A DNA stretch of 57,351 bases from Mesorhizobium caraganae (lineage in GTDB: Bacteria; Pseudomonadota; Alphaproteobacteria; Rhizobiales; Rhizobiaceae), in contig NZ_JAFCGY010000033.1 in the NCBI RefSeq assembly GCF_016836705.1, positions 1 through 57,351 of the forward strand. The letters are read 5' to 3'. Each line of letters begins with the position of its first letter. Position 1 is the first letter of the stretch. Positions 39,994 to 50,173 of the stretch are shown here, piece after piece. The notes below the pieces were generated by a model, which was not told where the DNA came from, did not search any database, and saw nothing but the letters and a program-made list of their open reading frames with translations. A program made the position numbers and the translations under genes.

Positions 39994-42981
39994 TTACTCA
40001 CCGAGCGCGTCTTCGAGCAGGGCTGCGAGCTGCGCCAGATGCTTCGACATCAATCCGGTCGCCGGCGATGCCGCCGCCGGACGTCCGGTGTAGCGCACCC
40101 GCTGATGCTTGGCGTCGATATGCGCCAGCACCCATTCCAGATACGGATCGATGAACGACCAGGCGCCCATGTTCTTGGGCTCTTCCTGGCACCACACCAT
40201 CTCGGCGTTGCGGAAACGCGACAGTTCGGTGATCAGCGCCTTGGCCGGGAACGGATAGAGCTGTTCGACGCGCAACAGATAGATGTCGTTGATGCCGCGC
40301 TTCTCGCGCTCCTCATAGAGGTCGTAATAGACCTTGCCCGAGCACAGCACGACGCGGCGGATCTTGGAATCCTTGACCAGCTTGATCGCCTGGTTCTGCA
40401 ACAGCTGGGCATCGTCCCAAAGCAGCCGGTGGAACGAGCTTTCGCCCGAAATCTCAGGCAGCGTCGACACCGCCCGCTTGTGGCGCAGCAGCGACTTCGG
40501 CGTCATCAGGATCAGCGGCTTGCGGAAGTCGCGCTTCAGCTGCCGGCGCAGGATGTGGAAATAGTTGGCCGGCGTGGTGCAGTTGGCGACTTGCATATTG
40601 TCTTCGGCGCAGAGCTGCAGGAAGCGTTCGAGACGCGCCGAGGAATGCTCCGGACCCTGGCCCTCATAGCCATGCGGCAGCAGGCAGACGAGGCCCGACA
40701 TGCGCAGCCACTTGCGCTCGCCGCTGGAGATGAACTGGTCGAACACCACCTGGGCGCCGTTGGCGAAGTCGCCGAATTGCGCTTCCCATAAGGTCAGCGC
40801 CTTCGGCTCGGCCAGGCTGTAGCCATATTCGAAGCCGAGCACCGCCTCTTCCGACAGCATCGAGTTGATGACTTCGTAGCCCGCCTGCGCCGCCGACAGA
40901 TTGTTGAGCGGGATATAGCGGGTCTCGTCGCGCTGGTCGTAGAGCACCGAATGGCGCTGCGAGAAGGTGCCGCGTTCGGAATCCTGGCCGGACAGGCGGA
41001 TCGGATTGCCGTCGAGCAGGATGGCGCCGAAAGCCAGCGCCTCGGCCGTCGACCAGTCGATGCCTTCGCCGGATTCGATCGCCTGGCGGCGGTTCTCGAG
41101 GAAGCGGATGATGGTCTTGTGCGCCTCGAAACCTTTCGGCACCTCGGTCAGCTTCTTGCCGATGTCCTTCAGCACCTTGACCGGCACGGCGGTCTTGCCG
41201 CGGCGCTGTTCGTCCTGGTTGTCGGCGGTGCGCAGGCCTGACCAGGCGCCGTCCAGCCAGTCGGCCTTGTTGGGCTTGTAGTGCTGGCCGACTTCCCATT
41301 CGGATTCCAGATGTGCGCGCCAGTCGGCCTTCATCTTGTCGAGCTCGGCCTGGGTGATATGGCCCTCGGCGATCAGCCGGTCGCCGTAGATCTGCACCGT
41401 CGTCTTATGATTGCGGATGTTGGCGTACATGATCGGCTGGGTGAAGGCCGGCTCATCGCCCTCATTGTGGCCGAAGCGGCGGTAGCAGAACATGTCCACG
41501 ACCACCGGTTTGTGGAACTTCATGCGGAATTCGATCGCCACCTTGGCGGCATGGACCGTGGCTTCCGGATCGTCGCCATTGACGTGGAAAATCGGCGCCT
41601 CGATCATCTTGGCGACGTCGGACGGGTAGGGCGACGAGCGCGAGAAGCGCGGATTGGTGGTAAAGCCGATCTGGTTGTTGATGATGAAGTGCAGCGTGCC
41701 GGCGACGCGGTGGCCGCGCAGGCCCGACAGGCCGAGGATCTCGGCAATCACGCCCTGGCCGGCAAAGGCGGCGTCGCCATGCAGCAGCAACGGCAGCACC
41801 TTGGCGCGCTCTTCCAGCGGCACGATCTCCTCGCGGCTGCGGCCGAACAGATAGTCCTGCTTGGCGCGCGCCTTGCCCATCACCACCGGATCGACGATTT
41901 CCAGATGCGAAGGGTTGGCGGTCAAGGACAGGTGCACCTTGTTGCCGTCGAACTCGCGGTCCGACGAAGCGCCGAGATGGTACTTGACGTCGCCCGAGCC
42001 CTCGACCTCGTCGGGAGCGGCCGAGCCGCCCTTGAACTCGTGGAAGATGGCGCGGTGCGGCTTGGCCATCACCTGGGAGAGCACGTTCAGCCGGCCGCGA
42101 TGCGCCATGCCGAGCACGATTTCCTTCATGCCGAGCTGGCCGCCGCGCTTGATGATCTGCTCCAGCGCCGGTATCAGGCCTTCACTGCCATCGAGGCCGA
42201 AGCGCTTGGTGCCCTTGTACTTGACGTCGATAAACTGCTCGAAGCCTTCGGCCTCGACCAGCTTCTGCAGGATCGCCTTCTTGCCGGTGGCGGTGAAGGA
42301 GATCTCCTTGTCGGTGCCTTCGATGCGGGCCTGGATCCAGGCCTTCTCCTCGGGATCGGAGATGTGCATGAACTCGACGCCGAGCGTCGAGCAATAGGTG
42401 CGGGTGAGAATCTCCAGCATCTGCCGGATGGTGCCGAATTCGAGGCCGAGCACATTGTCGAGGAAGATCGGCCGGTCGTAGTCGGCAGCGGTAAAACCGT
42501 AATTCTCTGGCGACAGCTCGTTATAGTCCTCGAGCGGCTTGGCGATGCCGAGCGGATCGAGATTGGCGTGCAGATGGCCGCGCATGCGGTAGGCGCGGAT
42601 CATCATGATGGCGCGTACCGAATCGCGCGTCGCTTGGTGCACATCGGCATCCGACAGCACGACGCCGTTGGTGACCGCCCTGTCCTTGACCTTCTTTTCG
42701 ACCGTCCTCTCGACCAGGCCCCAATTGCCGTCGAGCGCCGATACCAGCTCGCCATTGGCCTGCAGCGGCCAGGAGGGCCTTGCCCAGGACGCGCCCTTGG
42801 CGTTCTTGCGCACATCGCCGGCGTCGTCCTTCAGCGCCGCGAAGAAGTCCTGCCACTCCGGATTGACCGACTCCGGATCGTCCTCATAGGAGGCATAAAG
42901 CGCGTCGATGTAGTCGGCATTTCCGCCATAGAGGAATGAGGTGAGTGAAAACTGGTCGTTGGCCTGATCTTGTCTTGCCAT
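39994..42981 (-). CDS. sucA: 2-oxoglutarate dehydrogenase E1
   Basis: SucA (995 residues) decarboxylates 2-oxoglutarate with thiamine diphosphate. N-terminal FLYGGNADYIDALYASYEDD binds E2. IVLGMAHRGRLNVLSQV and GDAAFAGQGVIAEILGLS are E1 core motifs (GDxAF...N for ThDP-Mg is completed by INNQIGFTTNPRF). VCLLPHGYEGQGPEHSSARL and the C-terminal MVWCQEEPKNMGAW are diagnostic. It is followed closely by sucB and preceded by a repeat-rich gap after sucD. Confidence 0.98.
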   Translation of the reverse strand: MARQDQANDQFSLTSFLYGGNADYIDALYASYEDDPESVNPEWQDFFAALKDDAGDVRKNAKGASWARPSWPLQANGELVSALDGNWGLVERTVEKKVKDRAVTNGVVLSDADVHQATRDSVRAIMMIRAYRMRGHLHANLDPLGIAKPLEDYNELSPENYGFTAADYDRPIFLDNVLGLEFGTIRQMLEILTRTYCSTLGVEFMHISDPEEKAWIQARIEGTDKEISFTATGKKAILQKLVEAEGFEQFIDVKYKGTKRFGLDGSEGLIPALEQIIKRGGQLGMKEIVLGMAHRGRLNVLSQVMAKPHRAIFHEFKGGSAAPDEVEGSGDVKYHLGASSDREFDGNKVHLSLTANPSHLEIVDPVVMGKARAKQDYLFGRSREEIVPLEERAKVLPLLLHGDAAFAGQGVIAEILGLSGLRGHRVAGTLHFIINNQIGFTTNPRFSRSSPYPSDVAKMIEAPIFHVNGDDPEATVHAAKVAIEFRMKFHKPVVVDMFCYRRFGHNEGDEPAFTQPIMYANIRNHKTTVQIYGDRLIAEGHITQAELDKMKADWRAHLESEWEVGQHYKPNKADWLDGAWSGLRTADNQDEQRRGKTAVPVKVLKDIGKKLTEVPKGFEAHKTIIRFLENRRQAIESGEGIDWSTAEALAFGAILLDGNPIRLSGQDSERGTFSQRHSVLYDQRDETRYIPLNNLSAAQAGYEVINSMLSEEAVLGFEYGYSLAEPKALTLWEAQFGDFANGAQVVFDQFISSGERKWLRMSGLVCLLPHGYEGQGPEHSSARLERFLQLCAEDNMQVANCTTPANYFHILRRQLKRDFRKPLILMTPKSLLRHKRAVSTLPEISGESSFHRLLWDDAQLLQNQAIKLVKDSKIRRVVLCSGKVYYDLYEEREKRGINDIYLLRVEQLYPFPAKALITELSRFRNAEMVWCQEEPKNMGAWSFIDPYLEWVLAHIDAKHQRVRYTGRPAAASPATGLMSKHLAQLAALLEDALGE

Positions 42982-43021
42982 TTTGTCTGCGGAGCCTGGC
43001 TCCGTCTCCTTTGTTGGAGGG

Positions 43022-43121
43022 GAGTAGGGCAGTAGGGGAATAGGGCAGTAAGGAAAGCGAGCCGCGCTCGTCCCGCCTGTCTTATTCCCCTACTGCCATA
43101 CTGCCCTACTCCCGTACTGCC
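43022..43121. repeat. AGTAGGGC-type repeats in inverted arms between sucD and sucA
   Basis: Left arm AGTAGGGCAGTAGGGGAATA (43023-43042) continues GGGCAGTAAGG. Right arm TATTCCCCTACTGCCATACTGCCCTACTCC in form (43083-43112, too long to pair perfectly) is its complement with an extra CATACTGC unit. The 7-8 base unit recurs at least six times over both arms. The RNA would form a hairpin inside the operon message, which may act as a processing or partial termination site. Confidence 0.7.
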
Positions 43122-43122
43122 T

Positions 43123-44025
43123 TTAGCCCTTGATCGCCTCGACCAGGGTCGTGCCCAGCCGTGCCGGCGACGGCGATACTTTGATGCCGGCCGATTCCAT
43201 TGCCGCGATCTTGTCTTCCGCGCCGCCCTTGCCGCCGGAGATGACCGCGCCCGCATGGCCCATGGTGCGGCCGGCCGGCGCGGTGCGCCCGGCAATGAAG
43301 CCCGCCATCGGTTTCCTGCGGCCGCGCTTGGCCTCGTCCTTGAGGAACTGCGCGGCGTCTTCCTCGGCCGAACCGCCGATCTCGCCGATCATGATGATCG
43401 ACTTGGTCTCGTCGTCGGCGAGGAACATCTCGAGCACGTCGATGAACTCGGTGCCCTTGACGGGGTCGCCGCCAATGCCGACGGCGGTGGTCTGGCCGAG
43501 GCCGACATTGGTGGTCTGGAAGACCGCCTCATAGGTAAGCGTTCCCGAGCGCGAAACAACGCCGACCGAGCCCTTGCGGAAGATGTTTCCGGGCATGATG
43601 CCGATCTTGCATTCGTCGGGGGTGAGTACGCCCGGGCAGTTCGGGCCGATCAGGCGCGAGGTCGAGCGGTCGAGCCGCGCCTTGACCTTGACCATGTCCA
43701 TCACCGGAATGCCTTCGGTGATGCAGACGATCAGCGGGATCTCGGCTTCGATCGCTTCCAGGATGGCTTCGGCAGCACCTGCCGGCGGCACATAGACGAC
43801 CGAGGCATTGGCGCCGGTCTTTGCCTTGCCTTCGGCGACGGAGGCGAAGATCGGCAGGCTTTCGCCCTTCGCGCCGGTCCAGGTCTCGCCACCCTTCTTG
43901 GGATGGATGCCGCCCACCATCTTGGTGCCGTGATAGGCCAGCGCCTGTTCGGTGTGGAACGTGCCGGTCTTGCCGGTCAGGCCCTGCACCAGCACCTTGG
44001 TGTTCTTGTCGATGAGAATGGACAT
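43123..44025 (-). CDS. sucD: Succinyl-CoA synthetase alpha subunit
   Basis: SucD (300 residues) pairs with SucC to make ATP (or GTP) from succinyl-CoA. CoA-binding VQGLTGKTGTFHTEQALAYG-like start, VYVPPAGAAEAI, and the phosphorylated histidine in MGHAGAVISGGKG (about residue 250). RLIGPNCPGVLTPDECK is family-specific. Unusually, two small genes separate it from sucC. It has SD-like GGGCTCCG weakly upstream. Confidence 0.97.
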   Translation of the reverse strand: MSILIDKNTKVLVQGLTGKTGTFHTEQALAYHGTKMVGGIHPKKGGETWTGAKGESLPIFASVAEGKAKTGANASVVYVPPAGAAEAILEAIEAEIPLIVCITEGIPVMDMVKVKARLDRSTSRLIGPNCPGVLTPDECKIGIMPGNIFRKGSVGVVSRSGTLTYEAVFQTTNVGLGQTTAVGIGGDPVKGTEFIDVLEMFLADDETKSIIMIGEIGGSAEEDAAQFLKDEAKRGRRKPMAGFIAGRTAPAGRTMGHAGAVISGGKGGAEDKIAAMESAGIKVSPSPARLGTTLVEAIKG

Positions 44026-44038
44026 CGGAGCCCTTTTT

Positions 44039-44533
44039 CTAAAAGTTGATCGAGGAAGGCGAGACGCGCCGGTAGACGCCGCTCACCATGTCTTGCCAGC
44101 TGTCGCCGCCGGCGGGTTTGAAATGCAGTCGCATGCGGTAGGCATCGGCATCGTCGAAAATATATGTCACGCGCGCGGCGCCGCGCGGCGACGACCGCTC
44201 GAGGACCAGTTCAGCGCCGTTCCATGTGCCTGTGGCCGGCGAGGCCGGCACAAAGCCCATCGAATCGAACTGGTGCATGGTGACGAGGCTGTTTGGCTGG
44301 TCGAAGCCGAACACGCTGTGCGAGCCGAACGAGACCGTGCCGTCGCGGCGCTGGCGATAGCGCTGCACCACGAACAGGCCGCCGAACTGTGCCTCCGCCA
44401 GCACTTCCGACGTGGCGGTGCCGCCATCGGCCCATTGCGTTTCCGCCACCTCTTCTTCGCCGCGCCACGCACCGACCAGCGCCTGCAGGCGCTGGTGATC
44501 GGCCGAGAGCGAGGAGAAGGAAGCCGCGTTCAT
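44039..44533 (-). CDS. DUF1579-like protein
   Basis: A 164-residue protein that looks like a lipocalin-type beta-barrel. LQALVGAWRGEEEVAETQW is a typical start of DUF1579/heme-binding-like small barrels; EAQFGGLFVVQRYRQ, MHQFDSMG and AELVLERSSPRGAARVTY follow. Its function is unknown. It lies 13 bases before sucD and 2 bases after the cupin gene, all on one strand. This places it within the TCA operon, between the two synthetase subunits. Confidence 0.8.
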   Translation of the reverse strand: MNAASFSSLSADHQRLQALVGAWRGEEEVAETQWADGGTATSEVLAEAQFGGLFVVQRYRQRRDGTVSFGSHSVFGFDQPNSLVTMHQFDSMGFVPASPATGTWNGAELVLERSSPRGAARVTYIFDDADAYRMRLHFKPAGGDSWQDMVSGVYRRVSPSSINF

Positions 44534-44535
44534 GA

Positions 44536-44907
44536 TCAGAGCCGCTTCAGATCGGAGACGGTGAGATCGCTCTTGGCATTGCCGGTGTTGAGCGTCGTTG
44601 CCGGCTCGAACATCAGCACCACCGGCTCCGCGGTCAGCGACCGCGGCCGGTGCTCGACGCCCTTCGGCACGACGATGAAATCGCCCTCGCCGAGCTCGAC
44701 CGGACCGTCGCGGAAATCGATGGCGATCCTGCCCCGCAGCACGAGGAAGGCTTCGTCCTCATGTTCATGCGCATGCCAGTCGAAGGTCTCGCCGAACTTG
44801 GCAACCTTCGCCTGGCTGTCATTGACATCGCCGGCAATATGCGGATCGAAGACCTTCGTGATCTTCTGATCAGCCGCCTCGACCAGGTTTATCTTGCGCG
44901 GAGGCAT
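44536..44907 (-). CDS. Cupin-domain protein
   Basis: A 123-residue single cupin. Motif 1 is visible as FDWHAHEHEDEAFLVLRGRI (His, His, Glu metal ligands) and motif 2 as LGEGDFIVVPKGVEHRP (His ligand). NLVEAADQKITKVFDPHIAG precedes. Such proteins are metal enzymes or sugar/ligand binders of unknown role. It begins 4 bases after the sucC stop, so it is firmly inside the mdh-suc operon. Confidence 0.88.
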   Translation of the reverse strand: MPPRKINLVEAADQKITKVFDPHIAGDVNDSQAKVAKFGETFDWHAHEHEDEAFLVLRGRIAIDFRDGPVELGEGDFIVVPKGVEHRPRSLTAEPVVLMFEPATTLNTGNAKSDLTVSDLKRL

Positions 44908-44911
44908 CCGC

Positions 44912-46105
<1,194 letters not shown>

Positions 46106-46123
46106 CTGGATGGTCTCCGGGGA

Positions 46124-47092
46124 TCACTTCGAGGCGAGATGCGGGGCGATCTTGACGCAGGCCTCGGTCAGGCCCTGCACCGTCGCCACCGAAGCGTCGA
46201 ACATCTTCTGCTCGCTCTTGTTGAGGTCGATCTCGATGATGCGCTCGACGCCGCCGGCGCCAATGACCACGGGAACGCCGACATAGGTGCCCTTGACGCC
46301 ATACTGGCCCGAGAGATGCGCAGCGCAAGGCAGCACGCGCTTCTTGTCCTTGAGATAGGATTCAGCCATCGAGATGGCCGAGGCTGCCGGCGCGTAGAAG
46401 GCCGAGCCGGTTTTGAGCAGGCCGACGATCTCGGCGCCGCCATCGCGGGTGCGCTGGACGATCTGGTCGAGCTTTTCCTTCGAGGTCCAGCCCATCTTAA
46501 TGAGGTCCGGCAGCGGAATGCCCGACACTGTCGAATAACGGATCATCGGCACCATGGAATCGCCATGGCCGCCGAGCACGAAGGCGGTGACGTCTTCGAC
46601 CGAGACCTTGAACTCTTCGGCGAGGAAATAGCGGAAGCGCGCACTGTCGAGCACGCCGGCCATGCCGACGACATGCGTCTTGGGCAGGCCGGAGAACTTC
46701 TGCAGCGCCCAGACCATGGCGTCGAGCGGGTTGGTGATGCAGATGACGAAGGCCTTCGGCGCGTACTTCTTCAGGCCGGCACCGACCTGTTCCATGACCT
46801 TGAGGTTGATGCCGAGCAGGTCGTCGCGGCTCATGCCCGGCTTGCGCGGCACGCCGGCGGTGACGATGCAGACGTCGGCGCCCTCGATGCCGGCATAGTC
46901 ATTGACGCCGGTCAGCCTCGAATCGAAGCCTTCGACCGGCGAAGACTGCGCGATATCGAGCCCCTTGCCTTGCGGAATGCCCTCGGCAATATCGAACAGC
47001 ACCACGTCGCCGAGGTCCTTGAGGCCGATCATGTGAGCGAGAGTGCCGCCGATCATGCCGGAGCCGATAAGCGCTATCTTGTTGCGTGCCAT
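46124..47092 (-). CDS. mdh: Malate dehydrogenase
   Basis: Mdh (322 residues), of the lactate-dehydrogenase-like type found in alphaproteobacteria. NAD loop IALIGSGMIGGTLAHM at residue 5, substrate arginines in GVPRKPGMSRDDLLGIN, catalytic His in LGGHGDSMVP. It oxidises malate to oxaloacetate with NAD+. The start at 47092 fits the family; a longer frame reaches 47230. It is the first gene of the operon and is preceded by an AT-rich promoter region. Confidence 0.97.
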   Translation of the reverse strand: MARNKIALIGSGMIGGTLAHMIGLKDLGDVVLFDIAEGIPQGKGLDIAQSSPVEGFDSRLTGVNDYAGIEGADVCIVTAGVPRKPGMSRDDLLGINLKVMEQVGAGLKKYAPKAFVICITNPLDAMVWALQKFSGLPKTHVVGMAGVLDSARFRYFLAEEFKVSVEDVTAFVLGGHGDSMVPMIRYSTVSGIPLPDLIKMGWTSKEKLDQIVQRTRDGGAEIVGLLKTGSAFYAPAASAISMAESYLKDKKRVLPCAAHLSGQYGVKGTYVGVPVVIGAGGVERIIEIDLNKSEQKMFDASVATVQGLTEACVKIAPHLASK

Positions 47093-47214
47093 GTGAGGAA
47101 ATTTTCCCTTTGTCTGTGACGACGCCCAAATCTGTGGCGATCTGGTTGACGGCGTCGAGGAAGAGCCGGAAGGCTGCGGTATCCGCGAGATTTCGCCGCA
47201 TCCAGTAGCCCTGG

Positions 47215-47290
47215 TGGAAAATATATTCAATCGATTATTTTCGAGTGAATAATTTCAATCGGTTAGAAACAATGGGATTTACGTAAACGT
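47215..47290. promoter_or_regulatory. AT-rich divergent control region of mdh and a GNAT gene
   Basis: An AT-rich island in GC-rich DNA. It holds the direct repeat TTCAATCGATTA (47226-47237) and TTCAATCGGTTA (47254-47265), 28 bases apart on centre, and a run of TTATTTTCGAGTGAATAA with dyad character. It lies between mdh (-) and a GNAT gene (+), so a regulator of TCA flux may bind here. Confidence 0.5.
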
Positions 47291-47325
47291 CAGAGTTTGT
47301 AAGCCGACTTGAGAGGTTTTACACA

Positions 47326-47745
47326 ATGAACGTGGAAATCAGAAGACTATATGCCGGCGATGACGCCCTTGTGAAGCGGGTCGCCGAAGACGTGTTCGAC
47401 GAGCCGGTGCGCGCCGACAGGCTCGCCGCCTATCTCGCCGCACCGGGCCATTTCATGATCGTGGCACTGTCCGAAAATGTCGTCGTCGGCCAGTGCGCCG
47501 CCGTCATCCACCGCCACCCCGACAAGGTCAGCGAACTCTACATCGACGAGGTCGGGGTGTCCCCGGCCTTCCAGCGCCAGGGCATCGCCCGAAAGATGCT
47601 GGATGTGATGTTCATGATCGGGCGCGATCAGGGCTGTGAAGAGGCATGGGTCGGCACCGAGCCGGACAATGTAGCGGCGCGCTCGCTTTATGAGTCGCGC
47701 GGTGCGGTAGCCGAGCCATTCGTGATGTATGTCTACAGGCTCTAG
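47326..47745 (+). CDS. GNAT-family N-acetyltransferase (AAC-like)
   Basis: A 139-residue GNAT. VEIRRLYAGDDALVKRVAED and VFDEPVRADRLAAYLAAPGH resemble aminoglycoside 3-N-acetyltransferase-type GNATs; the CoA loop is VSPAFQRQGIARKMLDVM and the end EPDNVAARSLYESRGA. Whether it acts on drugs is not shown by sequence. No strong SD (GAGAGG 11 bases before ATG). Divergent from mdh. Confidence 0.85.
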   Translation: MNVEIRRLYAGDDALVKRVAEDVFDEPVRADRLAAYLAAPGHFMIVALSENVVVGQCAAVIHRHPDKVSELYIDEVGVSPAFQRQGIARKMLDVMFMIGRDQGCEEAWVGTEPDNVAARSLYESRGAVAEPFVMYVYRL

Positions 47746-47775
47746 AATGCGGCCACGACAACAGGGAGGTTAGCC

Positions 47776-48114
47776 ATGACTGAGACAGAACCGCTCATTC
47801 TGCGTCGCTGGTCGTCCGTCATCCGTACACAGGATCGCGTTGCCTATGCCGCCTATGTCGAGAGGACGGGAGGCCTCGACTACGCGGCTACGGCCGGCAA
47901 TCGCGGTTTCCAGATGCTTATGCGCGATCGCGACGATGACTCGACGGAGATCGTCACATTGAGCTGGTGGTCATCAATGGACGCCGTGCGAAGCTTTGCC
48001 GGGGATGCACCCGAACTGGCCCGCTACTATCCCGAAGACGATCGCTACCTTCTGGAAAAGCCCGAATTCGTCGACCACTACACGGTTGTTGCCGGAACCT
48101 TGCCGCGGACTTGA
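47776..48114 (+). CDS. Antibiotic-biosynthesis-monooxygenase-like small protein
   Basis: A 112-residue protein of dimeric alpha/beta-barrel type: ILRRWSSVIRTQDRVAYAAY with GFQMLMRDRDDDSTEIVTLS and WWSSMDAVRSFAGDAPELAR. The W-x-S-x-D-A-V-x-x-F pattern is common in ABM-type proteins. The final histidine in EFVDHYTVVAG could bind heme or substrate. Activity unknown. SD GGGAGG precedes ATG. It overlaps no gene and is convergent with zapE. Confidence 0.75.
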   Translation: MTETEPLILRRWSSVIRTQDRVAYAAYVERTGGLDYAATAGNRGFQMLMRDRDDDSTEIVTLSWWSSMDAVRSFAGDAPELARYYPEDDRYLLEKPEFVDHYTVVAGTLPRT

Positions 48115-48118
48115 AGGC

Positions 48119-49330
48119 TTAGGCCATCGCGACCGGAGGCTCGCTATGCCTGCCTTCGGGCTTCTGCGCCTTCTGCCGTTCCGCCCAGTCTTCCAGCCAG
48201 TCGCGGCTTTGCATCTCGATCAACCGTGAGGCGGTGCGTTCGAATTCGAACACCTCGACGCCGCGCTTGGCCGTATAAAGCTCAGACGGCGCGGCCTCGG
48301 CGCTCACCACCAGCCGCGTGTGGTGATCGTAGAGCGTATCGATCAACAGGATGAAGCGCTTGGCCTCGTTGCGCCTGCCTTCGCCGAGTACCGGCACGCG
48401 ATCGATGAAGATGGTTGAGAAGCGGCCGGCAATGGCCAGGAAATCGCGGGCGCCAAGCGGCTTTTCGCAGAGATCGGCGAAGGAAAACCGCGCCGTGTCG
48501 CCCGCAGCGGCCGGCACCACCACCTGCCTGCCCTTCACCGCCACGGTGGTCTCGACGACGGGCGCGCCGCGTGTCATCGCCTGCCAGGCCTCGTCCAGCA
48601 TACGGTCCGCCTCGGCATCCGCCGGGGTGACATAGACCGGCGTGCGCGCCAGTTTTTCCAGCCGGTAGTCCTTGTCGGCATCGAGTGTCAGCACCTGGGC
48701 GTGACGCTCGAGAATGCTGATGAAGGGCAGGAAGAGCTGGCGGTTCAGCCCGTCGCGATAGAGGTTTTCGGGCGCGACATTGGAGGTGGCGACCAGCACC
48801 ACGCCATTGGCAAACAGCGCCGAAAACAGCCGCGACAGGATCATCGCATCGGCAATGTCGGTGACCGAAAACTCGTCGAAGCACAGCACCCAGGCCTGTT
48901 CGGCAAGCTGGAGCGCGACCGGCGGGATCGGATCGTCCTCCTTGGCGTCGCCATTCTTGCGCGCCCGCCGGTGCTTCTGGATGCGATCCTGCACATCGGC
49001 CATGAAGTCGTTGAAATGGACACGGCGCTTGCGGCGGACCGGCAGCAGTTCGAAGAACATGTCCATCAGCATGGTCTTGCCGCGGCCGACGCCACCATGG
49101 ATGTAGAGGCCCTTGACGACCTCGCGCGTCTCGCGCTTGCGGGCAAACAGCCAGCCGAGCGCACTCGATTTGTGCGCCAGTCGCTTGACCGAGATCTCAT
49201 CGATCAGCCGGTCGAGTGCGGCTGCGATGCGCTCCTGCGCCGGATCGCGTTCGACAGCGCCGGTGTCGACCAGATGGTCGTAGCGCTGCCTGACGGTCGC
49301 ATGGGTCTGGAGGCCGTCACGCAGATGCAT
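48119..49330 (-). CDS. zapE: Cell division protein ZapE (AFG1-type ATPase)
   Basis: A 403-residue P-loop ATPase of the ZapE/Lace1/AFG1 family. Walker A is GGVGRGKTMLMDMFF, then VHFNDFMADVQDRI, Walker B WVLCFDEFSVTDIADAMIL and the sensor VLVATSNVAPENLY. DRVPVLGEGRRNEAKRFILL is family-specific. In E. coli ZapE binds FtsZ and helps constriction; the gene often lies beside TCA genes in alphaproteobacteria, as mdh does here. Confidence 0.93.
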   Translation of the reverse strand: MHLRDGLQTHATVRQRYDHLVDTGAVERDPAQERIAAALDRLIDEISVKRLAHKSSALGWLFARKRETREVVKGLYIHGGVGRGKTMLMDMFFELLPVRRKRRVHFNDFMADVQDRIQKHRRARKNGDAKEDDPIPPVALQLAEQAWVLCFDEFSVTDIADAMILSRLFSALFANGVVLVATSNVAPENLYRDGLNRQLFLPFISILERHAQVLTLDADKDYRLEKLARTPVYVTPADAEADRMLDEAWQAMTRGAPVVETTVAVKGRQVVVPAAAGDTARFSFADLCEKPLGARDFLAIAGRFSTIFIDRVPVLGEGRRNEAKRFILLIDTLYDHHTRLVVSAEAAPSELYTAKRGVEVFEFERTASRLIEMQSRDWLEDWAERQKAQKPEGRHSEPPVAMA

Positions 49331-49360
49331 CGGTCACGTCGCTGTCTAGGGATAGGCAGC

Positions 49361-49900
49361 TTATCTTGTAAGCGAAATCGGCAAGCCGGTGGAAGTCTGG
49401 CCGTCGAATTTCGAACCGCCCGACGAATAGAGCCGCGCCAGGGTGCCGCCATTCTCGTCATAGAGCGTCAGCTGCTTGCCGGCGACGTTCCACGACTTGA
49501 TGCCGTCGATCGGTGCGGGGCAATGCAATGGTCCGGCGCGATAGCCGGCGCCGAATTTGGTCTGTGGCGTCGCCACCTTGCAGCTCTGTCCGGACACGCT
49601 GGCGTTCCAGACACCGGCGACGCTGGCCGCGGTGAGGTCGGTGGCGCCCGCAGGCGCCGATCCATCCGGCGGCAGCGAGGCGACCTGAGTGCCGGCCGGC
49701 GCCGTCGGGAATTGCGACGGGTCGGTTGTGCCCGGCGCTGCCGGTGGCGGCAGCTGGCTTCCGCTCACCGTACCGGCGGGCGCGGGCTGCAGCGGCGCCG
49801 GCTGCTGGTCATCCATCGATGAAAAACGCGAGGTCGAACAGCCGCTTGCAAACAGCGCTGCCAGCGATACGGCCACCAGGCCGCTTCTTGAAAATGTCAT
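49361..49900 (-). CDS. AprI/Inh-family metalloprotease-inhibitor-like lipoprotein
   Basis: A 179-residue lipoprotein. Signal MTFSRSGLVAVSLAALFAS ends in the lipobox SGC. After a long Pro/Ala linker (about residues 30-90), the C-terminal 90 residues match the AprI/Inh domain: VAGVWNASVSGQSCKVATPQ, RAGPLHCPAPIDGIKSW with the two disulfide cysteines, and LTLYDENGGTLARLYSSG. Inhibitors of serralysin proteases have this fold. No protease gene is in the window, so its target is unknown. Confidence 0.88.
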   Translation of the reverse strand: MTFSRSGLVAVSLAALFASGCSTSRFSSMDDQQPAPLQPAPAGTVSGSQLPPPAAPGTTDPSQFPTAPAGTQVASLPPDGSAPAGATDLTAASVAGVWNASVSGQSCKVATPQTKFGAGYRAGPLHCPAPIDGIKSWNVAGKQLTLYDENGGTLARLYSSGGSKFDGQTSTGLPISLTR

Positions 49901-50173
49901 GTCAACCTCCGTCGGATCCGGCTGGGGGAAGCCGTCCGCACACTCTCACCCTCACCAAGATGGAGAAGGTGGCGAAATTTCAACCCGATATGGTTAAAAT
50001 AGGGTTTGCAGCAAGAATTGTTGCAAATTTATCGCAAAATTCCTGGCGGACAAAGGCGTGCCTTCGCTCTAGCGTGGCTCGAACCAGCAGATCGGTTGCG
50101 AAAGTGGCACCTGCTTGCACCGGAGGCCCTCGTCCCTATCTAGCAAGGACAGAAACCTGCCGGAGCCGAAACC

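Noticed and set aside
41281..42939. 552-residue plus-strand frame opposite sucA
   Set aside because: Antisense shadow of the sucA coding sequence.
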